Origin: Polynucleobacter rarus
GTDB lineage: Bacteria > Pseudomonadota > Gammaproteobacteria > Burkholderiales > Burkholderiaceae
Length of the DNA stretch: 64,000 bases
Reading direction: 5' to 3'
NCBI RefSeq assembly: GCF_003072505.1
Contig: NZ_NTGB01000001.1
Span: 1,785,955-1,849,954 of the forward strand
Part shown: positions 7,617-16,508 of the stretch, in pieces
Layout of the letters: each line of letters opens with the position of its first letter
Position numbering within the stretch: position 1 is the stretch's first letter
Position numbers and translations under genes: made by a program
The notes under the pieces: model-generated
What the model saw: the letters and a program-made list of their open reading frames with translations, nothing else
Databases searched by the model: none
What the model was told of the DNA's origin: nothing

Positions 7617-7803
7617 AAAGTCCCCTTCAATGATGATTTAATAATTTACAAAAGTAATTCAAGACAACTCTTACTTTTAACTTGTTATTTACTATGGATT
7701 TTTTTGATTCATCTCTACTAATAACTATGAATAAAACCCATCAAACTAGTGAAACACAACCCCAATCACATGTTGAATAATTTTAGCATTTCAGACAAAA
7801 ATA

Positions 7804-7847
7804 TGTAATTAATTATTGACATCTTGAAATGTATAATTTACATTACA
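7804..7847 (+). promoter_or_regulatory. Tandem PpsR/CrtJ-type operators upstream of pucB
   Basis: Two perfect TGT-N12-ACA sites lie at 7804-7821 and 7830-7847, separated by exactly 8 bp. Established work on CrtJ/PpsR describes cooperative binding to pairs of such palindromes about 8 bp apart. A TTGACA (7815-7820) and a TATAAT (7832-7837) fall inside the two sites, but their 11-bp gap is too short for them to form one sigma70 promoter. The rest of the 7617-7946 interval shows no gene. Confidence 0.75.
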
Positions 7848-7946
7848 CATAGGAATGGGTAAATAATTTTTAATAAATACTGTTTATCCATGAATAGCCC
7901 ACGTGCGGGTTTTGCACGAAAAGATCTTTCCAAAGGAGATTTCAAC

Positions 7947-8099
7947 ATGTCAGATCCAAATAAAGTATGGCCTACAGGTCTTACAGAGGCGGAGTCAGAA
8001 GAGATTCACAGACACTTAATTCAAGGAACTCAGTTCTTTGGCTTAATTGCTGCGTTAGCTCACTTACTGGCTTATATTTATTCACCTTGGCTCAAATAA
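7947..8099 (+). CDS. pucB: LH2 antenna beta polypeptide (PucB)
   Basis: The 50-residue chain starts at the ATG at 7947, preceded by AAAGGAG; an upstream in-frame ATG at 7890 would add 19 residues untypical of the family. It has the antenna pattern: a polar N-terminus with LTEAESEEIHRHLIQG, then one membrane span with the B850 bacteriochlorophyll ligand His39 (AALAHLLAYIYSPWL) and a terminal PWL motif. It pairs with PucA to form the peripheral light-harvesting ring in the cytoplasmic membrane. It sits directly downstream of paired PpsR-type operators. Confidence 0.93.
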   Translation: MSDPNKVWPTGLTEAESEEIHRHLIQGTQFFGLIAALAHLLAYIYSPWLK

Positions 8100-8114
8100 T
8101 CGAAGGGGCACAAA

Positions 8115-8297
8115 ATGATCTACGGAAAATTATGGTGTGTAGTTAAGCCATCTGTTGGTATTCCACTTATTATTACTGCAGTAGCATTTGCATCATTCAA
8201 TGTTCACCTGCAATTAGTAAACAATACCACTTGGGTTAAAGGCTTTTTACAAGGAAGCGCCCCAGTTGCAGCGGTGGCAAAAGAACCGGCCAAATAG
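8115..8297 (+). CDS. pucA: LH2 antenna alpha polypeptide (PucA), with B800-820-type residues
   Basis: This 60-residue alpha chain follows pucB by 15 nt, with AAGGGG as ribosome-binding site. Aligned without gaps to the well-known Rhodoblastus acidophilus LH2 alpha chain (from memory), it keeps GK.W.VV.P..GIP at 4-17 and the B850 ligand His31 (NVHLQL). It also keeps TTW at 38-40 and QG at 46-47. Positions 44 and 45, Tyr-Trp in B800-850 forms, are Phe-Leu here, as described for B800-820 (LH3) forms. An Ala/Pro/Lys-rich tail follows. The family assignment is very sure; the spectral type is a prediction. Confidence 0.93.
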   Translation: MIYGKLWCVVKPSVGIPLIITAVAFASFNVHLQLVNNTTWVKGFLQGSAPVAAVAKEPAK

Positions 8298-8318
8298 TAG
8301 TAACTTGGTTAAAAGAAT

Positions 8319-8345
8319 AAATCAGGATGAATTTCATCCTGATTT
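8319..8345 (+). terminator. Stem-loop after pucA
   Basis: A perfect 12-bp stem (AAATCAGGATGA / TCATCCTGATTT) with a 3-nt loop lies between pucA and the transporter gene. There is no long T run after it, so it more likely stabilises the pucBA message or attenuates read-through into the downstream gene. A similar arrangement is known for puc operons in Rhodobacter. Confidence 0.6.
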
Positions 8346-8377
8346 GTTCCTAAGTTTAAATAACTATAATTATATAA

Positions 8378-9757
8378 ATGACATCAATGAGCCGAAAATT
8401 CATTAGTAATTGGTCTAGGCTTAGTACGCAGTTTTTGCCTTTCGCAGATGCTGCAACTCCAGATGTCCCATTATCGCGCTTACTCCGTTTGTCGCTCTTT
8501 CAGGTGTCAGTTGGTATGGCCTTAGTCATGCTAATTGGCACCTTAAATCGAGTTTTAATTGTGGAACTGAAGGTACCTGCATCATTAGTTTCCATCATGA
8601 TTTCTATTCCCTTAATCTTTGCACCATTTAGAGCCGTTATCGGCTTTAAATCTGATACGCATCGTTCTGCATTAGGCTGGAAAAGGGTTCCCTATATTTG
8701 GATGGGAACCTTAGTACAATTTGGCGGTTTTGCCATGATGCCCTTTGGCTTATTGGTGCTATCAGGCGCAGGTCAAGCCAATAATGCTCCCCAATGGATA
8801 GGCCAATTAGGTGCGGGTATTGCATTTTTATTTGTTGGTGCTGGTCTGCACACAACCCAAACTGTTGGATTAGCTTTAGCAAATGATTTAGTCCCTCCGG
8901 AATCTCAACCTAAAGTAGTTGGGCTTATGTATGTCATGCTACTAATTGGCATGATTGTTAGTGCTATTATTTTTGGTCATCTTCTCAGTGATTTTAGTCC
9001 TGGAAGATTGATACAAGTCATTCAAGGCGCAGCAGTGATGACGCTTGTTTTGAATGTTATTGCACTTTGGAAACAAGAGGCAAGAAGACCTGCACATTTA
9101 TATCCAGCTGAACCTCAAAGTAAAACTTTTAAAGAATCTTGGGATGCCTTTTTAGAAGGTAACTATGCAACGCGTCGTTTAATTGCTGTTGGCCTTGGGA
9201 CTATTGCATTCTCAATGGAGGACATCCTTCTTGAGCCCTATGGAGGAGATATTTTAAAACTGAGCGTATCACAAACTACTAGCTTAACTGCTGCCTTAGC
9301 AGCAGGTGGACTGTTTGGTTTTGCATGGGCTTCGCATATTCTCAGCAAAGGAGCTGATCCATTTAAAATGTCAAGTATAGGGGCCTTAGTAGGTATCCCT
9401 GCCTTCTTGGCTGTGATCCTCTCTGGCAATATTGGTGAACCGATTCTCTTTGCCCTAGGTACTCTTTTTATTGGGTTTGGTGCGGGCTTATTTGGTCATG
9501 GTACCTTAACTGCAACCATGAATCTTGCTCCAGAAGGACAAAGTGGATTAGCTCTTGGGGCTTGGGGCGCTGTACAGGCCTCCGCTGCAGGTTTAGCAAT
9601 TACATTGGGAGGCATTATTCGCGATGTTGTAGCAACGAATACCAACTCCTCATTGATGGGTTACAGTACGGTTTACGCAATTGAAATCTGTATGCTGATG
9701 ATGACAATCCTAACAATGTTGCCCCTCATTAAAGTTCGTAGTGCAAGTAAAACGTAA
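8378..9757 (+). CDS. pucC: PucC-family (BCD) membrane protein downstream of pucBA
   Basis: The 459-residue protein has about 12 hydrophobic spans and belongs to the PucC/LhaA branch of the major facilitator superfamily. Typical blocks include PLSRLLRLSLFQVSVGM, LNRVLIVEL, FAPFRAVIGFKSD.HRSALGWKRVPYIW and EDILLEPYGG. PucC proteins help assemble LH2, probably by handling bacteriochlorophyll, and its place behind pucBA supports that. It is closely similar to the LhaA paralogue at 22609-24039. No frameshift is seen. A small + strand leader (8298-8377) contains the stem-loop. Confidence 0.88.
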   Translation: MTSMSRKFISNWSRLSTQFLPFADAATPDVPLSRLLRLSLFQVSVGMALVMLIGTLNRVLIVELKVPASLVSIMISIPLIFAPFRAVIGFKSDTHRSALGWKRVPYIWMGTLVQFGGFAMMPFGLLVLSGAGQANNAPQWIGQLGAGIAFLFVGAGLHTTQTVGLALANDLVPPESQPKVVGLMYVMLLIGMIVSAIIFGHLLSDFSPGRLIQVIQGAAVMTLVLNVIALWKQEARRPAHLYPAEPQSKTFKESWDAFLEGNYATRRLIAVGLGTIAFSMEDILLEPYGGDILKLSVSQTTSLTAALAAGGLFGFAWASHILSKGADPFKMSSIGALVGIPAFLAVILSGNIGEPILFALGTLFIGFGAGLFGHGTLTATMNLAPEGQSGLALGAWGAVQASAAGLAITLGGIIRDVVATNTNSSLMGYSTVYAIEICMLMMTILTMLPLIKVRSASKT

Positions 9758-9847
9758 TAATTACGTTGTTTTTCAAGATATCACCGTTTTAAGTCCGTTT
9801 ATTTTGATGTATGATTTATTGATACTTACCCACCAAGGAGAATAGAA

Positions 9848-9943
9848 TTGAAAATTTACCACTTGTTTCTAATGTTATGGTTTCTAGTTGTGTTTTTTTG
9901 GCTTGCTAATTATTTCAATAAAGATAAAACACCAAAAAAATAA
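9848..9943 (+). CDS. Very small membrane peptide (31 aa, TTG start)
   Basis: AAGGAG at 9835-9840 is followed 7 nt later by a TTG, which opens a 31-codon frame. The product starts MKIYHLFLMLWFLVVFFWLA and ends in a charged tail (NKDKTPKK). It is a single membrane helix with an inside-positive end. The near-perfect ribosome-binding site is the main support. Small single-helix proteins accompany photosystem genes in several phototrophs, but no family is recognised here. Confidence 0.4.
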   Translation: MKIYHLFLMLWFLVVFFWLANYFNKDKTPKK

Positions 9944-9975
9944 TTCAATTTTTTACATTGATTTAGGAGATGAAT

Positions 9976-10158
9976 ATGGGATCTACTCACATCACAAAAT
10001 ATGTCGGTTTTGCAATTATTGCTGTTGTTGCAATGATCGTTTTTCGCTTATTAATGCCGCAAGGCTCTGTAGGATCTTTCGGTATTTGGGTCGCCGCAAT
10101 CTTTTTTGGGGTAATCATTGCCGGAATCTTAAGGCTTAACTCGATGAAGAAGAAATAA
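9976..10158 (+). CDS. Small two-span membrane protein (60 aa)
   Basis: AGGAG at 9965-9969 sits 6 nt before the ATG at 9976; the earlier in-frame ATG at 9970 touches it and is too close. The 60-residue product has two hydrophobic helices (about 9-27 and 35-54) joined by LMPQGSVGSFGIW and ends LNSMKKK. It closes the pucBA-pucC group and is followed by a strong terminator. I do not recognise the family. Its position suggests co-expression with the LH2 genes. Confidence 0.5.
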   Translation: MGSTHITKYVGFAIIAVVAMIVFRLLMPQGSVGSFGIWVAAIFFGVIIAGILRLNSMKKK

Positions 10159-10190
10159 TCTTCCCTTAGACATTAAAGTTTGATAAAAAA

Positions 10191-10227
10191 AGCACGAATA
10201 GTTACTTAAAACTATTCGTGCTTTTTT
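10191..10227. terminator. Bidirectional rho-independent terminator between the puc group and dxs
   Basis: A 13-bp perfect stem (AGCACGAATAGTT / AACTATTCGTGCT) is flanked by TTTTTT on the plus side and AAAAAA on the other. It can therefore end transcripts from both convergent units: the pucBA group on the plus strand and the bchG-to-dxs operon on the minus strand. Confidence 0.9.
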
Positions 10228-10259
10228 AATATTTAAATTAAATGATGAATAATTCAGTC

Positions 10260-12143
10260 TCAAAAAAATCTTGTAATAATTGATCTTTCAATACCTGAGG
10301 CATCTAAGCCACAAGCCGCTAACAACACTTGACTATCTCCATGATCAATAAATCGATCTGGCAATCCTAGATGTAGGGTAGGTAAAGCTAATCCAATTTG
10401 ATTTAGGTACTCTACACAGGCACTTCCTGCACCACCCTGAATAGATCCTTCTTCAATAGTAATAAGTCCGTCATGCGTATTAGCGATTTGTGTCAACATC
10501 TCTTCATCAATAGGCTTTACAAAACGCATATCGACAACTGTTAAGTCTAATTTCTCAGCAACCTCCAAACAAGGATGCAATAGAGTTCCGAATGCTAATA
10601 CTGCAAGGCGCTTACCGGTAAGTTGTGTGGTCATTTTTCTAAGGTTTGCACGTCCCAACGGCAACCCATCTAAACTTGAGCTTACCTCAGCTCCAACACC
10701 ACTACCTCTCGGATAGCGAACTGCACTTGGATGTTTCGCATAGTAAGCCGTCGATAATAACTGACGACATTCATTCTCATCACTCGGCGTCATGACCAGC
10801 ATATTTGGTATGCAGCGCAGGTAAGGAATATCATAAACACCGGCATGGGTCGCGCCGTCAGCACCAACTATTCCAGCTCGGTCTAGGGCAAACATAACTG
10901 GCAGATCTTGCAATGCTACATCGTGTATGAGCTGATCGTAACCTCGCTGTAAAAAAGTTGAATAAATTGCTAAGACTGGTTTTAAACCTTCACATGCTAA
11001 ACCAGCTGAAAAAGTAACTGCATGTTGTTCAGCGATACCGACATCAAAATATCTCTTCGGGAAATTTTTCTCAAATTCCACCAATCCTGACCCCTCACGC
11101 ATCGCTGGCGTTATACCAACTAGCTTATCGTCCACCTTAGCCATATCACAAATCCATTCACCAAAAATTTGCGTAAATGTTTTTTTGCTTACCGTCTTTG
11201 AAGGCAAGATTCCAACTTTAGGATCAAACTTTCCTGGCCCATGATATTTGATTGGATCTGCCTCAGCGGGAGCATATCCATTGCCTTTTTTTGTCACGAT
11301 ATGCACAAATTGAGGACCATCTCCTTGTAAGGCTAGTTTTTGGATATTTTGTAGTGTTGGAATTAAGGAATTTAAATCATGACCATCAATTGGGCCAATA
11401 TAATTGAAACCGAATTCTTCAAATATCGTATTAGGTACGACCATTCCTTTTGCTTGCTCTTCTAGTCGTTTTGCAAATTCGCGTAATTGAGGAACAATAG
11501 ATAAGACATTACCGACTGCGTTTTTGGTTGTGTCATACAAAGGGCTGCTAATTAATCTTGCAAGGTAACGATTTAAAGCTCCAACCGCTGGTGAGATTGA
11601 CATATCGTTATCATTTAAAATCACAATCAAGGGTAAATTTCTGGTGACTCCAGCGTGGTTCATCGCTTCAAAAGCCATTCCGCCAGTCATCGCTCCATCA
11701 CCAATTACAGCTATGGCAACATTCGATTTCTCTTGGATTAAGGCAGCATGAGCCATTGCAGTTGCAGCAGAGATACTCGTTGAAGAATGTGCCGTACCAA
11801 AATCATCGTACTTACTCTCAGATCGTTTAGGAAATCCAGAAATTCCCCCCAATTGCCGTATACCAGACATTTGATCACGACGACCAGTCAAAATTTTATG
11901 AGGATAACTCTGGTGACCCACATCCCAGACTACTTTGTCTTCTGGGGTATTGAATACGTAATGTAATGCGACAGTTAGTTCGACCGTACCTAAATTTGAA
12001 GATAAGTGACCACCTGTTTGAGAAACAGAATCGAGTAAAAATTCTCGAAGTTCATTCGCAATTTGAGGAAGTTGAGTCCTCTTTAATTCTCTTAGATCCG
12101 AAGGAGACTGAATAGTTTTCAGTAAATTAGTCATTTTTAACAT
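10260..12143 (-). CDS. dxs: 1-deoxy-D-xylulose-5-phosphate synthase (Dxs)
   Basis: Dxs condenses pyruvate and glyceraldehyde 3-phosphate using thiamine diphosphate, the entry step of the MEP isoprenoid pathway. The start at 12143 ([11 protein letters not shown]) has AAAGGG 6 nt before it and lies 2 nt after the hemA stop; a longer frame from 12197 lies inside hemA. The 627 residues include the GDGAMTGG cofactor motif and the transketolase block [15 protein letters not shown]. As the last gene of bchG-bch2-bchP-tspO-hemA-dxs it should supply precursors for carotenoids and the bacteriochlorophyll tail. It may be a dedicated second copy. Confidence 0.93.
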   Translation of the reverse strand: MLKMTNLLKTIQSPSDLRELKRTQLPQIANELREFLLDSVSQTGGHLSSNLGTVELTVALHYVFNTPEDKVVWDVGHQSYPHKILTGRRDQMSGIRQLGGISGFPKRSESKYDDFGTAHSSTSISAATAMAHAALIQEKSNVAIAVIGDGAMTGGMAFEAMNHAGVTRNLPLIVILNDNDMSISPAVGALNRYLARLISSPLYDTTKNAVGNVLSIVPQLREFAKRLEEQAKGMVVPNTIFEEFGFNYIGPIDGHDLNSLIPTLQNIQKLALQGDGPQFVHIVTKKGNGYAPAEADPIKYHGPGKFDPKVGILPSKTVSKKTFTQIFGEWICDMAKVDDKLVGITPAMREGSGLVEFEKNFPKRYFDVGIAEQHAVTFSAGLACEGLKPVLAIYSTFLQRGYDQLIHDVALQDLPVMFALDRAGIVGADGATHAGVYDIPYLRCIPNMLVMTPSDENECRQLLSTAYYAKHPSAVRYPRGSGVGAEVSSSLDGLPLGRANLRKMTTQLTGKRLAVLAFGTLLHPCLEVAEKLDLTVVDMRFVKPIDEEMLTQIANTHDGLITIEEGSIQGGAGSACVEYLNQIGLALPTLHLGLPDRFIDHGDSQVLLAACGLDASGIERSIITRFF

Positions 12144-12145
12144 GT

Positions 12146-13462
12146 TCAGCCCTTTCGTCCAGTGCTTATAAATATTTTCGATACAATTTTTTGACACTCA
12201 TCAATACTAAATTCCTCAGCATGATTCAGTGTATGTAAAGATCCGTGTAAAAACTTATTTGATAAAGCACGTGCCAACTCAGCCATTACTTCCATTGGGT
12301 CATCGCCACGTTGTATCTTTCTTTTTGCTTTTTCTAATTCAATGTTCTGTAACTCATCACTTCTTTGCTTAAGACTATTAATCAAGGGAACCGAAGAGCG
12401 TTGCATAAACCAATGCATAAAGTTTTTAACCTGCAAATCGATGATCATTTCAGCATTTTTTACAGCACCTAACCTTAAATCATTACCCTCTTTGACTACC
12501 TGACCTAAATCATCTACCGTATATAAATAGACATCTCTTAAATTACTGATTTCAGGCTCAATATCTCTTGGGACAGCAAGATCAATCATCACCATTGGGG
12601 CATAGCGACGTTTCTTGAGGGCGGTATTGACCATACCTAAGCCAATAATAGGCAAGGAACTAGCGGTACAGGAAATCACAATATCAAAATCTGCCATTTT
12701 TTCTGGCACTTCAGATAATGGAATAGAGTCGCAAGAATAACCTTGTTCAGAAATATATTTAGCTAAGTCTTCACCCCGCTCAATAGTGCGATTAGCAATA
12801 GTGATTGAACGTGGCTTTTTACCTAAAAAGTAAACAGCACATAACTGAATCATTTCACCAGCACCAATAAATAAGATCCTTTGCTTTTCAATATCGCCCA
12901 ACACACCTTGTGATAAGCGTAAGGCCGCACTAGCCATTGAAACAGCATGAGAGCTGATTTCGGTATTCGTTCGGACATCCTTAGCAACGGCAAAAGTGCG
13001 ATTAAATAATTGATTGAGATGCAATCCTATCGATCCAGCTTGCTGAGCTGTATAAGCCGCTTTTTTGATTTGACCAAGTATTTGAGTCTCCCCAAGAACC
13101 ATCGAATCTAAACCACACCCAACTCGAAACACATGCCTAACCGCCTCAGAAGCAACAGAAGTTTTAACGTAATCAAGAATCTCACTTTTTGCAATACCTT
13201 GCTGGGATGATAACCAGTCGATTGTTCTAGCCTGAAGTAACCCTGGTGAAATCTGCTGGTCATTTGCAGCACAATAGATTTCTGTTCGATTGCAGGTAGA
13301 TAAAATTGCTACCTCAGAATTCGTTTCATTATTAAATTGATTCAAATACTGCCTTAGATCAAGGAGCGCATCTGGTAAATTTTCCTCTGAAAATGCCACC
13401 TTTTCTCTCACACTAACTGGAGCAATTTGATGTTGGATACCGATAGTTAATAGATTTAACAT
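12146..13462 (-). CDS. hemA: Glutamyl-tRNA reductase (HemA)
   Basis: The 438-residue enzyme reduces glutamyl-tRNA to glutamate semialdehyde, the first committed step of tetrapyrrole synthesis by the C5 route. The catalytic Cys57 is in [10 protein letters not shown], followed by [17 protein letters not shown] and the NADPH-binding [11 protein letters not shown]. The C-terminal dimer helix is present. It is a full-length C5 enzyme, not the ALA synthase that is called hemA in alphaproteobacteria. The location between tspO and dxs ties precursor supply to the phototrophy operon. Confidence 0.94.
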   Translation of the reverse strand: MLNLLTIGIQHQIAPVSVREKVAFSEENLPDALLDLRQYLNQFNNETNSEVAILSTCNRTEIYCAANDQQISPGLLQARTIDWLSSQQGIAKSEILDYVKTSVASEAVRHVFRVGCGLDSMVLGETQILGQIKKAAYTAQQAGSIGLHLNQLFNRTFAVAKDVRTNTEISSHAVSMASAALRLSQGVLGDIEKQRILFIGAGEMIQLCAVYFLGKKPRSITIANRTIERGEDLAKYISEQGYSCDSIPLSEVPEKMADFDIVISCTASSLPIIGLGMVNTALKKRRYAPMVMIDLAVPRDIEPEISNLRDVYLYTVDDLGQVVKEGNDLRLGAVKNAEMIIDLQVKNFMHWFMQRSSVPLINSLKQRSDELQNIELEKAKRKIQRGDDPMEVMAELARALSNKFLHGSLHTLNHAEEFSIDECQKIVSKIFISTGRKG

Positions 13463-13471
13463 AATTGAGTT

Positions 13472-13960
13472 TTATTGAAAAGGTCCATTTAAACGAATTG
13501 TTTCTAGATTAAGTAAGATTGCGACGCTAACCCAAACAATGTAGGGCAACATAAACAAACTAGCTTGCCTACTTAATCCCCACGAATACACAATAATTCC
13601 CAAAACAGAAGCCCATAAAAATAGCGCCTCAAACAAAGACCAATCAGGACGATGTAATTTAAAGTACAAAACACTCCAGAACAAATTTAAAAACCCATTA
13701 CTTAAAAACAATATCGAAAGGATTTTTTTTTGAATTTTTGTAGATGATTTACTCCAAGCCAATATCCACGCAAAAAAAGCACATAAAAAAATACTAGTCC
13801 AAATGATACCAAAAGCCCAATCAGGTGGTTTCCAGTCTGGATGCTTCAAACTAAAATACCATGGGCTTAAATCAGTTAATAAACCGCCCAACATAATAAC
13901 CACGAGCAGCCAGGCTCCAGCAGCAATAATATGGGGTTGACGGTAAAAAGAACTGTTCAT
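13472..13960 (-). CDS. tspO: TspO/MBR family protein
   Basis: The 162-residue membrane protein has five hydrophobic spans and the tryptophan-rich TspO pattern (SLKHPDWKPPDWAFGIIWT, then W and N in LNLFWSVLYF). In Rhodobacter sphaeroides TspO is an outer-membrane porphyrin-responsive protein that dampens photosynthesis gene expression together with AppA/PpsR. Its stop-start overlap with bchP (4 nt) and the presence of ppsR and an appA-like gene in the window fit the same role here, which is inferred. The length is typical. Confidence 0.88.
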   Translation of the reverse strand: MNSSFYRQPHIIAAGAWLLVVIMLGGLLTDLSPWYFSLKHPDWKPPDWAFGIIWTSIFLCAFFAWILAWSKSSTKIQKKILSILFLSNGFLNLFWSVLYFKLHRPDWSLFEALFLWASVLGIIVYSWGLSRQASLFMLPYIVWVSVAILLNLETIRLNGPFQ

Positions 13961-15162
13961 GAAGTCTTTGCAATTCCTAATAAGTGCCCCATATCTTTAA
14001 TAAAGATTTTGATGTGAGCCATCGGTTTTTTACGTACTAATTTTTTATTCATGTACGCTTCAAATGTGAGCTTTTGTACGTCTTTGTCTTCACACATTTT
14101 CACAAAACTCTCACGCCTTTTATTACTCGTATACCAAAAATGTTGCATGACTCCTAATACAATAAATGGTAAGCGATGTTCTTTCATAAAGCGCTTTCTG
14201 GCTAAACGTAATTTACTAACTTCATTGGTAACGAGAAACTCTTCAATCGCTTCACCTGCAAGTTGACCACCTAACATTGCATAATAAATTCCTTCTCCTG
14301 AAGCTGGGGCTACAACTCCAGCTGCATCACCAGCCAGGATGACGTTTTTACCGTTATCCCATTTTTTTAGAGGCTTCATGGGCAATGGCGCACCTTCATG
14401 ACGAACTAATTCTGCATCGGCTAGTCCAATATCTGCACGTAATTTACCAACTGCGTTTCTGAGTGAAAATCCTTTATCAGCACTTCCCGTTCCAATACTT
14501 AAAGTATCACCATGAGGAAATACCCATCCATAAAAATCTGGAGAAATATCTTTTTGATATAAAACATCACAACGCGAATCATCATAATCACTATTCGTGA
14601 CGGCTGGTCTACGAATTATTTCATGGTACGCAAAAACATAATTTGCCTCGGAGCATCCAGGCACTCCAGCAGCTCTTCCTACCCCTGATTTTGCGCCATC
14701 TGCGCCAACTACTGCACGTGCATAAACTTCTGATAAAACACCACTACCAATTTCAGCTTTTTCACGAACACGGTAAGTGATTTTTACTAAATCACCCTCT
14801 TCCTCAAGGTTAGTAAAATTTCCAACACGCCTTACAGCACCAAATTTTCTTGCTCGTTCACGTAACCATTCGTCAAATTCGCTACGATTAACCATGCCTA
14901 CAAAGCCATCTTCAATCGGAATATCTACTCTATTGTTTTTTGGTGAAACCATTCTTGCAGAGGTTGCTTTTGCAACTAATAGAGAATCAGGTATTTCATA
15001 ATCTTTGATCAACCTCGGTGGAATCGCTCCACCACACGGCTTGATTCTGCCATCTCGATCCAACAACAATACTTTCTTCCCTTTTTTCGCTAAGGTTTCA
15101 GCAGCTGTTGCTCCTGCGGGTCCACCACCAACCACAACAACGTCAAAAATTTCTTTATTCAT
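13957..15162 (-). CDS. bchP: Geranylgeranyl reductase (BchP)
   Basis: BchP reduces the geranylgeranyl tail of bacteriochlorophyll to phytyl. The ATG at 15162 has AGGTGG 5 nt upstream; a GTG at 15171 adds three residues but sits on that element. The 401-residue protein starts with an FAD/NAD(P) Rossmann motif (VVVVGGGPAGATAAETL). It keeps the family blocks KPCGGAIPPRLI and GDAAGVVAPASGEGIYYAM. The gene lies between the antenna-type transporter and tspO in the bchG operon. Confidence 0.93.
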   Translation of the reverse strand: MNKEIFDVVVVGGGPAGATAAETLAKKGKKVLLLDRDGRIKPCGGAIPPRLIKDYEIPDSLLVAKATSARMVSPKNNRVDIPIEDGFVGMVNRSEFDEWLRERARKFGAVRRVGNFTNLEEEGDLVKITYRVREKAEIGSGVLSEVYARAVVGADGAKSGVGRAAGVPGCSEANYVFAYHEIIRRPAVTNSDYDDSRCDVLYQKDISPDFYGWVFPHGDTLSIGTGSADKGFSLRNAVGKLRADIGLADAELVRHEGAPLPMKPLKKWDNGKNVILAGDAAGVVAPASGEGIYYAMLGGQLAGEAIEEFLVTNEVSKLRLARKRFMKEHRLPFIVLGVMQHFWYTSNKRRESFVKMCEDKDVQKLTFEAYMNKKLVRKKPMAHIKIFIKDMGHLLGIAKTS

Positions 15163-15178
15163 ATCATCCACCTAATAT

Positions 15179-16507
15179 TTATCGTTGAATATTTTTTGCA
15201 AATTTTGCTGAAACCACAAATAACAATGCTTCTAAACTAAATACAAATGAATAAGCACTTGCTGAATCTGTAATTAACCATCTTGCTGCATCACTTGCAA
15301 CAGCTCCTAGTAAGCCTCCTAAGCCGAAAGCTATGGCCTGTGCTCCACCCCATAAACCAATTCTTACGCCTTCTTTACCTGCACCATCAGCTACGGCTAA
15401 GCGCATCATCGAAGCAATCGCTGCAATCGAAAATGCACCATTTGCAACACCTAATAAAAAAACATTGAGCTTGAGTGGCCAACTCGGACCAACTAAACCA
15501 CCGACACATAAACCTGCCATTGCAATCGCAGAAGCAATACAACCATAAACTGTCCAAAAACTGAGTGAACCAAAATACTTCCTTAAAAAACTACTGCCAC
15601 AAATAGCGACCATTAACATCCCAACTAATACCCCTGAATGCTGTAATCCAGATAGGCTAGTGGTTTGACCAACTGTGTAATTGAAAACAATGCCAGCAAA
15701 AGGCTCAAGGATTAAATCTTGGGAGCTAAAAGCTAACATCGATATAAAAATAAATTGAGTAAAGTGACGTATGTCACGATCCTTCCACATTTCAGCAATT
15801 GCTTGTTTAAAAGATAGTTGATCTTTTTTAGCCTCTGGCAAACTTTGGGCATATTTGCTGACTGTCTCTTCTAATCGAAATAAAGAAAGTGTCGTCAATA
15901 GAAAAGCAATCATCGAGACAACTCCAGCTATCGTTACCACTTTCAGTGGTGTATAGGGATCAATAAATTTTCCAATCAAAATACTGGTGATGGCAAATCC
16001 AAAAATCATCATCAACCATACAATCGTTGCAGCTGCCGCTCGACGTTGGTCATTTACACTTTTTGCTAATAGCGCTAGTAAGGAGGTCCCACTAATACTT
16101 ACGCCCACTCCAATCATCACAAATGCGAAAAATGATACGATTAATCCAATTACTAAATTTATACCTAAGAGAGCAGTCCCTATTGATGCGGCTACACCGC
16201 CCAAAGCTAGTACACCCATTCCTCCAATAATCCATGGAGTTTTTCGCTTACCTTGGTCTGATATGAAGCCCATCTTAGGACGAATAACCTGCACAAAATA
16301 ATGTAGTGCCACCAGAATTCCGGGGATTAAGGCTGGCAAGCTCAACTCCACTACGATAATTCGATTGAGTGTTGATGTAGTCATTACTACTATTGCGCCA
16401 ATACAAGTTTGCACTAAGCCTAGTCGAATAATTCCAAACCAACCCAAAGATCCATCCGCCTTTGTTTGCTGATTAATAAGAGTTGTTGTAGGATTTGCGC
16501 TGAGCAT
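15179..16507 (-). CDS. bch2: BCD-family MFS protein next to bchG/bchP (Bch2 type)
   Basis: This 442-residue, roughly 12-span protein belongs to the PucC-like branch that sits between bchG and bchP in many phototrophs (orf428/bch2). The start at 16507 (MLSANPTTT) has GGGAG 7 nt upstream and follows the bchG stop by 1 nt. A longer frame to 16543 would overlap bchG. Family blocks include LNRIIVVEL, RPKMGFISDQGKRKTPWI and QDLILEPFAG. It is the most diverged of the three PucC paralogues here. The function, perhaps pigment delivery, is inferred from the family. Confidence 0.85.
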   Translation of the reverse strand: MLSANPTTTLINQQTKADGSLGWFGIIRLGLVQTCIGAIVVMTTSTLNRIIVVELSLPALIPGILVALHYFVQVIRPKMGFISDQGKRKTPWIIGGMGVLALGGVAASIGTALLGINLVIGLIVSFFAFVMIGVGVSISGTSLLALLAKSVNDQRRAAAATIVWLMMIFGFAITSILIGKFIDPYTPLKVVTIAGVVSMIAFLLTTLSLFRLEETVSKYAQSLPEAKKDQLSFKQAIAEMWKDRDIRHFTQFIFISMLAFSSQDLILEPFAGIVFNYTVGQTTSLSGLQHSGVLVGMLMVAICGSSFLRKYFGSLSFWTVYGCIASAIAMAGLCVGGLVGPSWPLKLNVFLLGVANGAFSIAAIASMMRLAVADGAGKEGVRIGLWGGAQAIAFGLGGLLGAVASDAARWLITDSASAYSFVFSLEALLFVVSAKFAKNIQR

Positions 16508-16508
16508 T

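Noticed and set aside
7853..7868. A possible sixth copy of the TTAGGG-type dyad near pucB (AGGAATGGGTAAAT)
   Set aside because: The half-sites do not have the right spacing or symmetry.
15283..16301. Several plus-strand frames opposite the bch2 gene
   Set aside because: They are antisense shadows of a long membrane-protein gene with biased codons.
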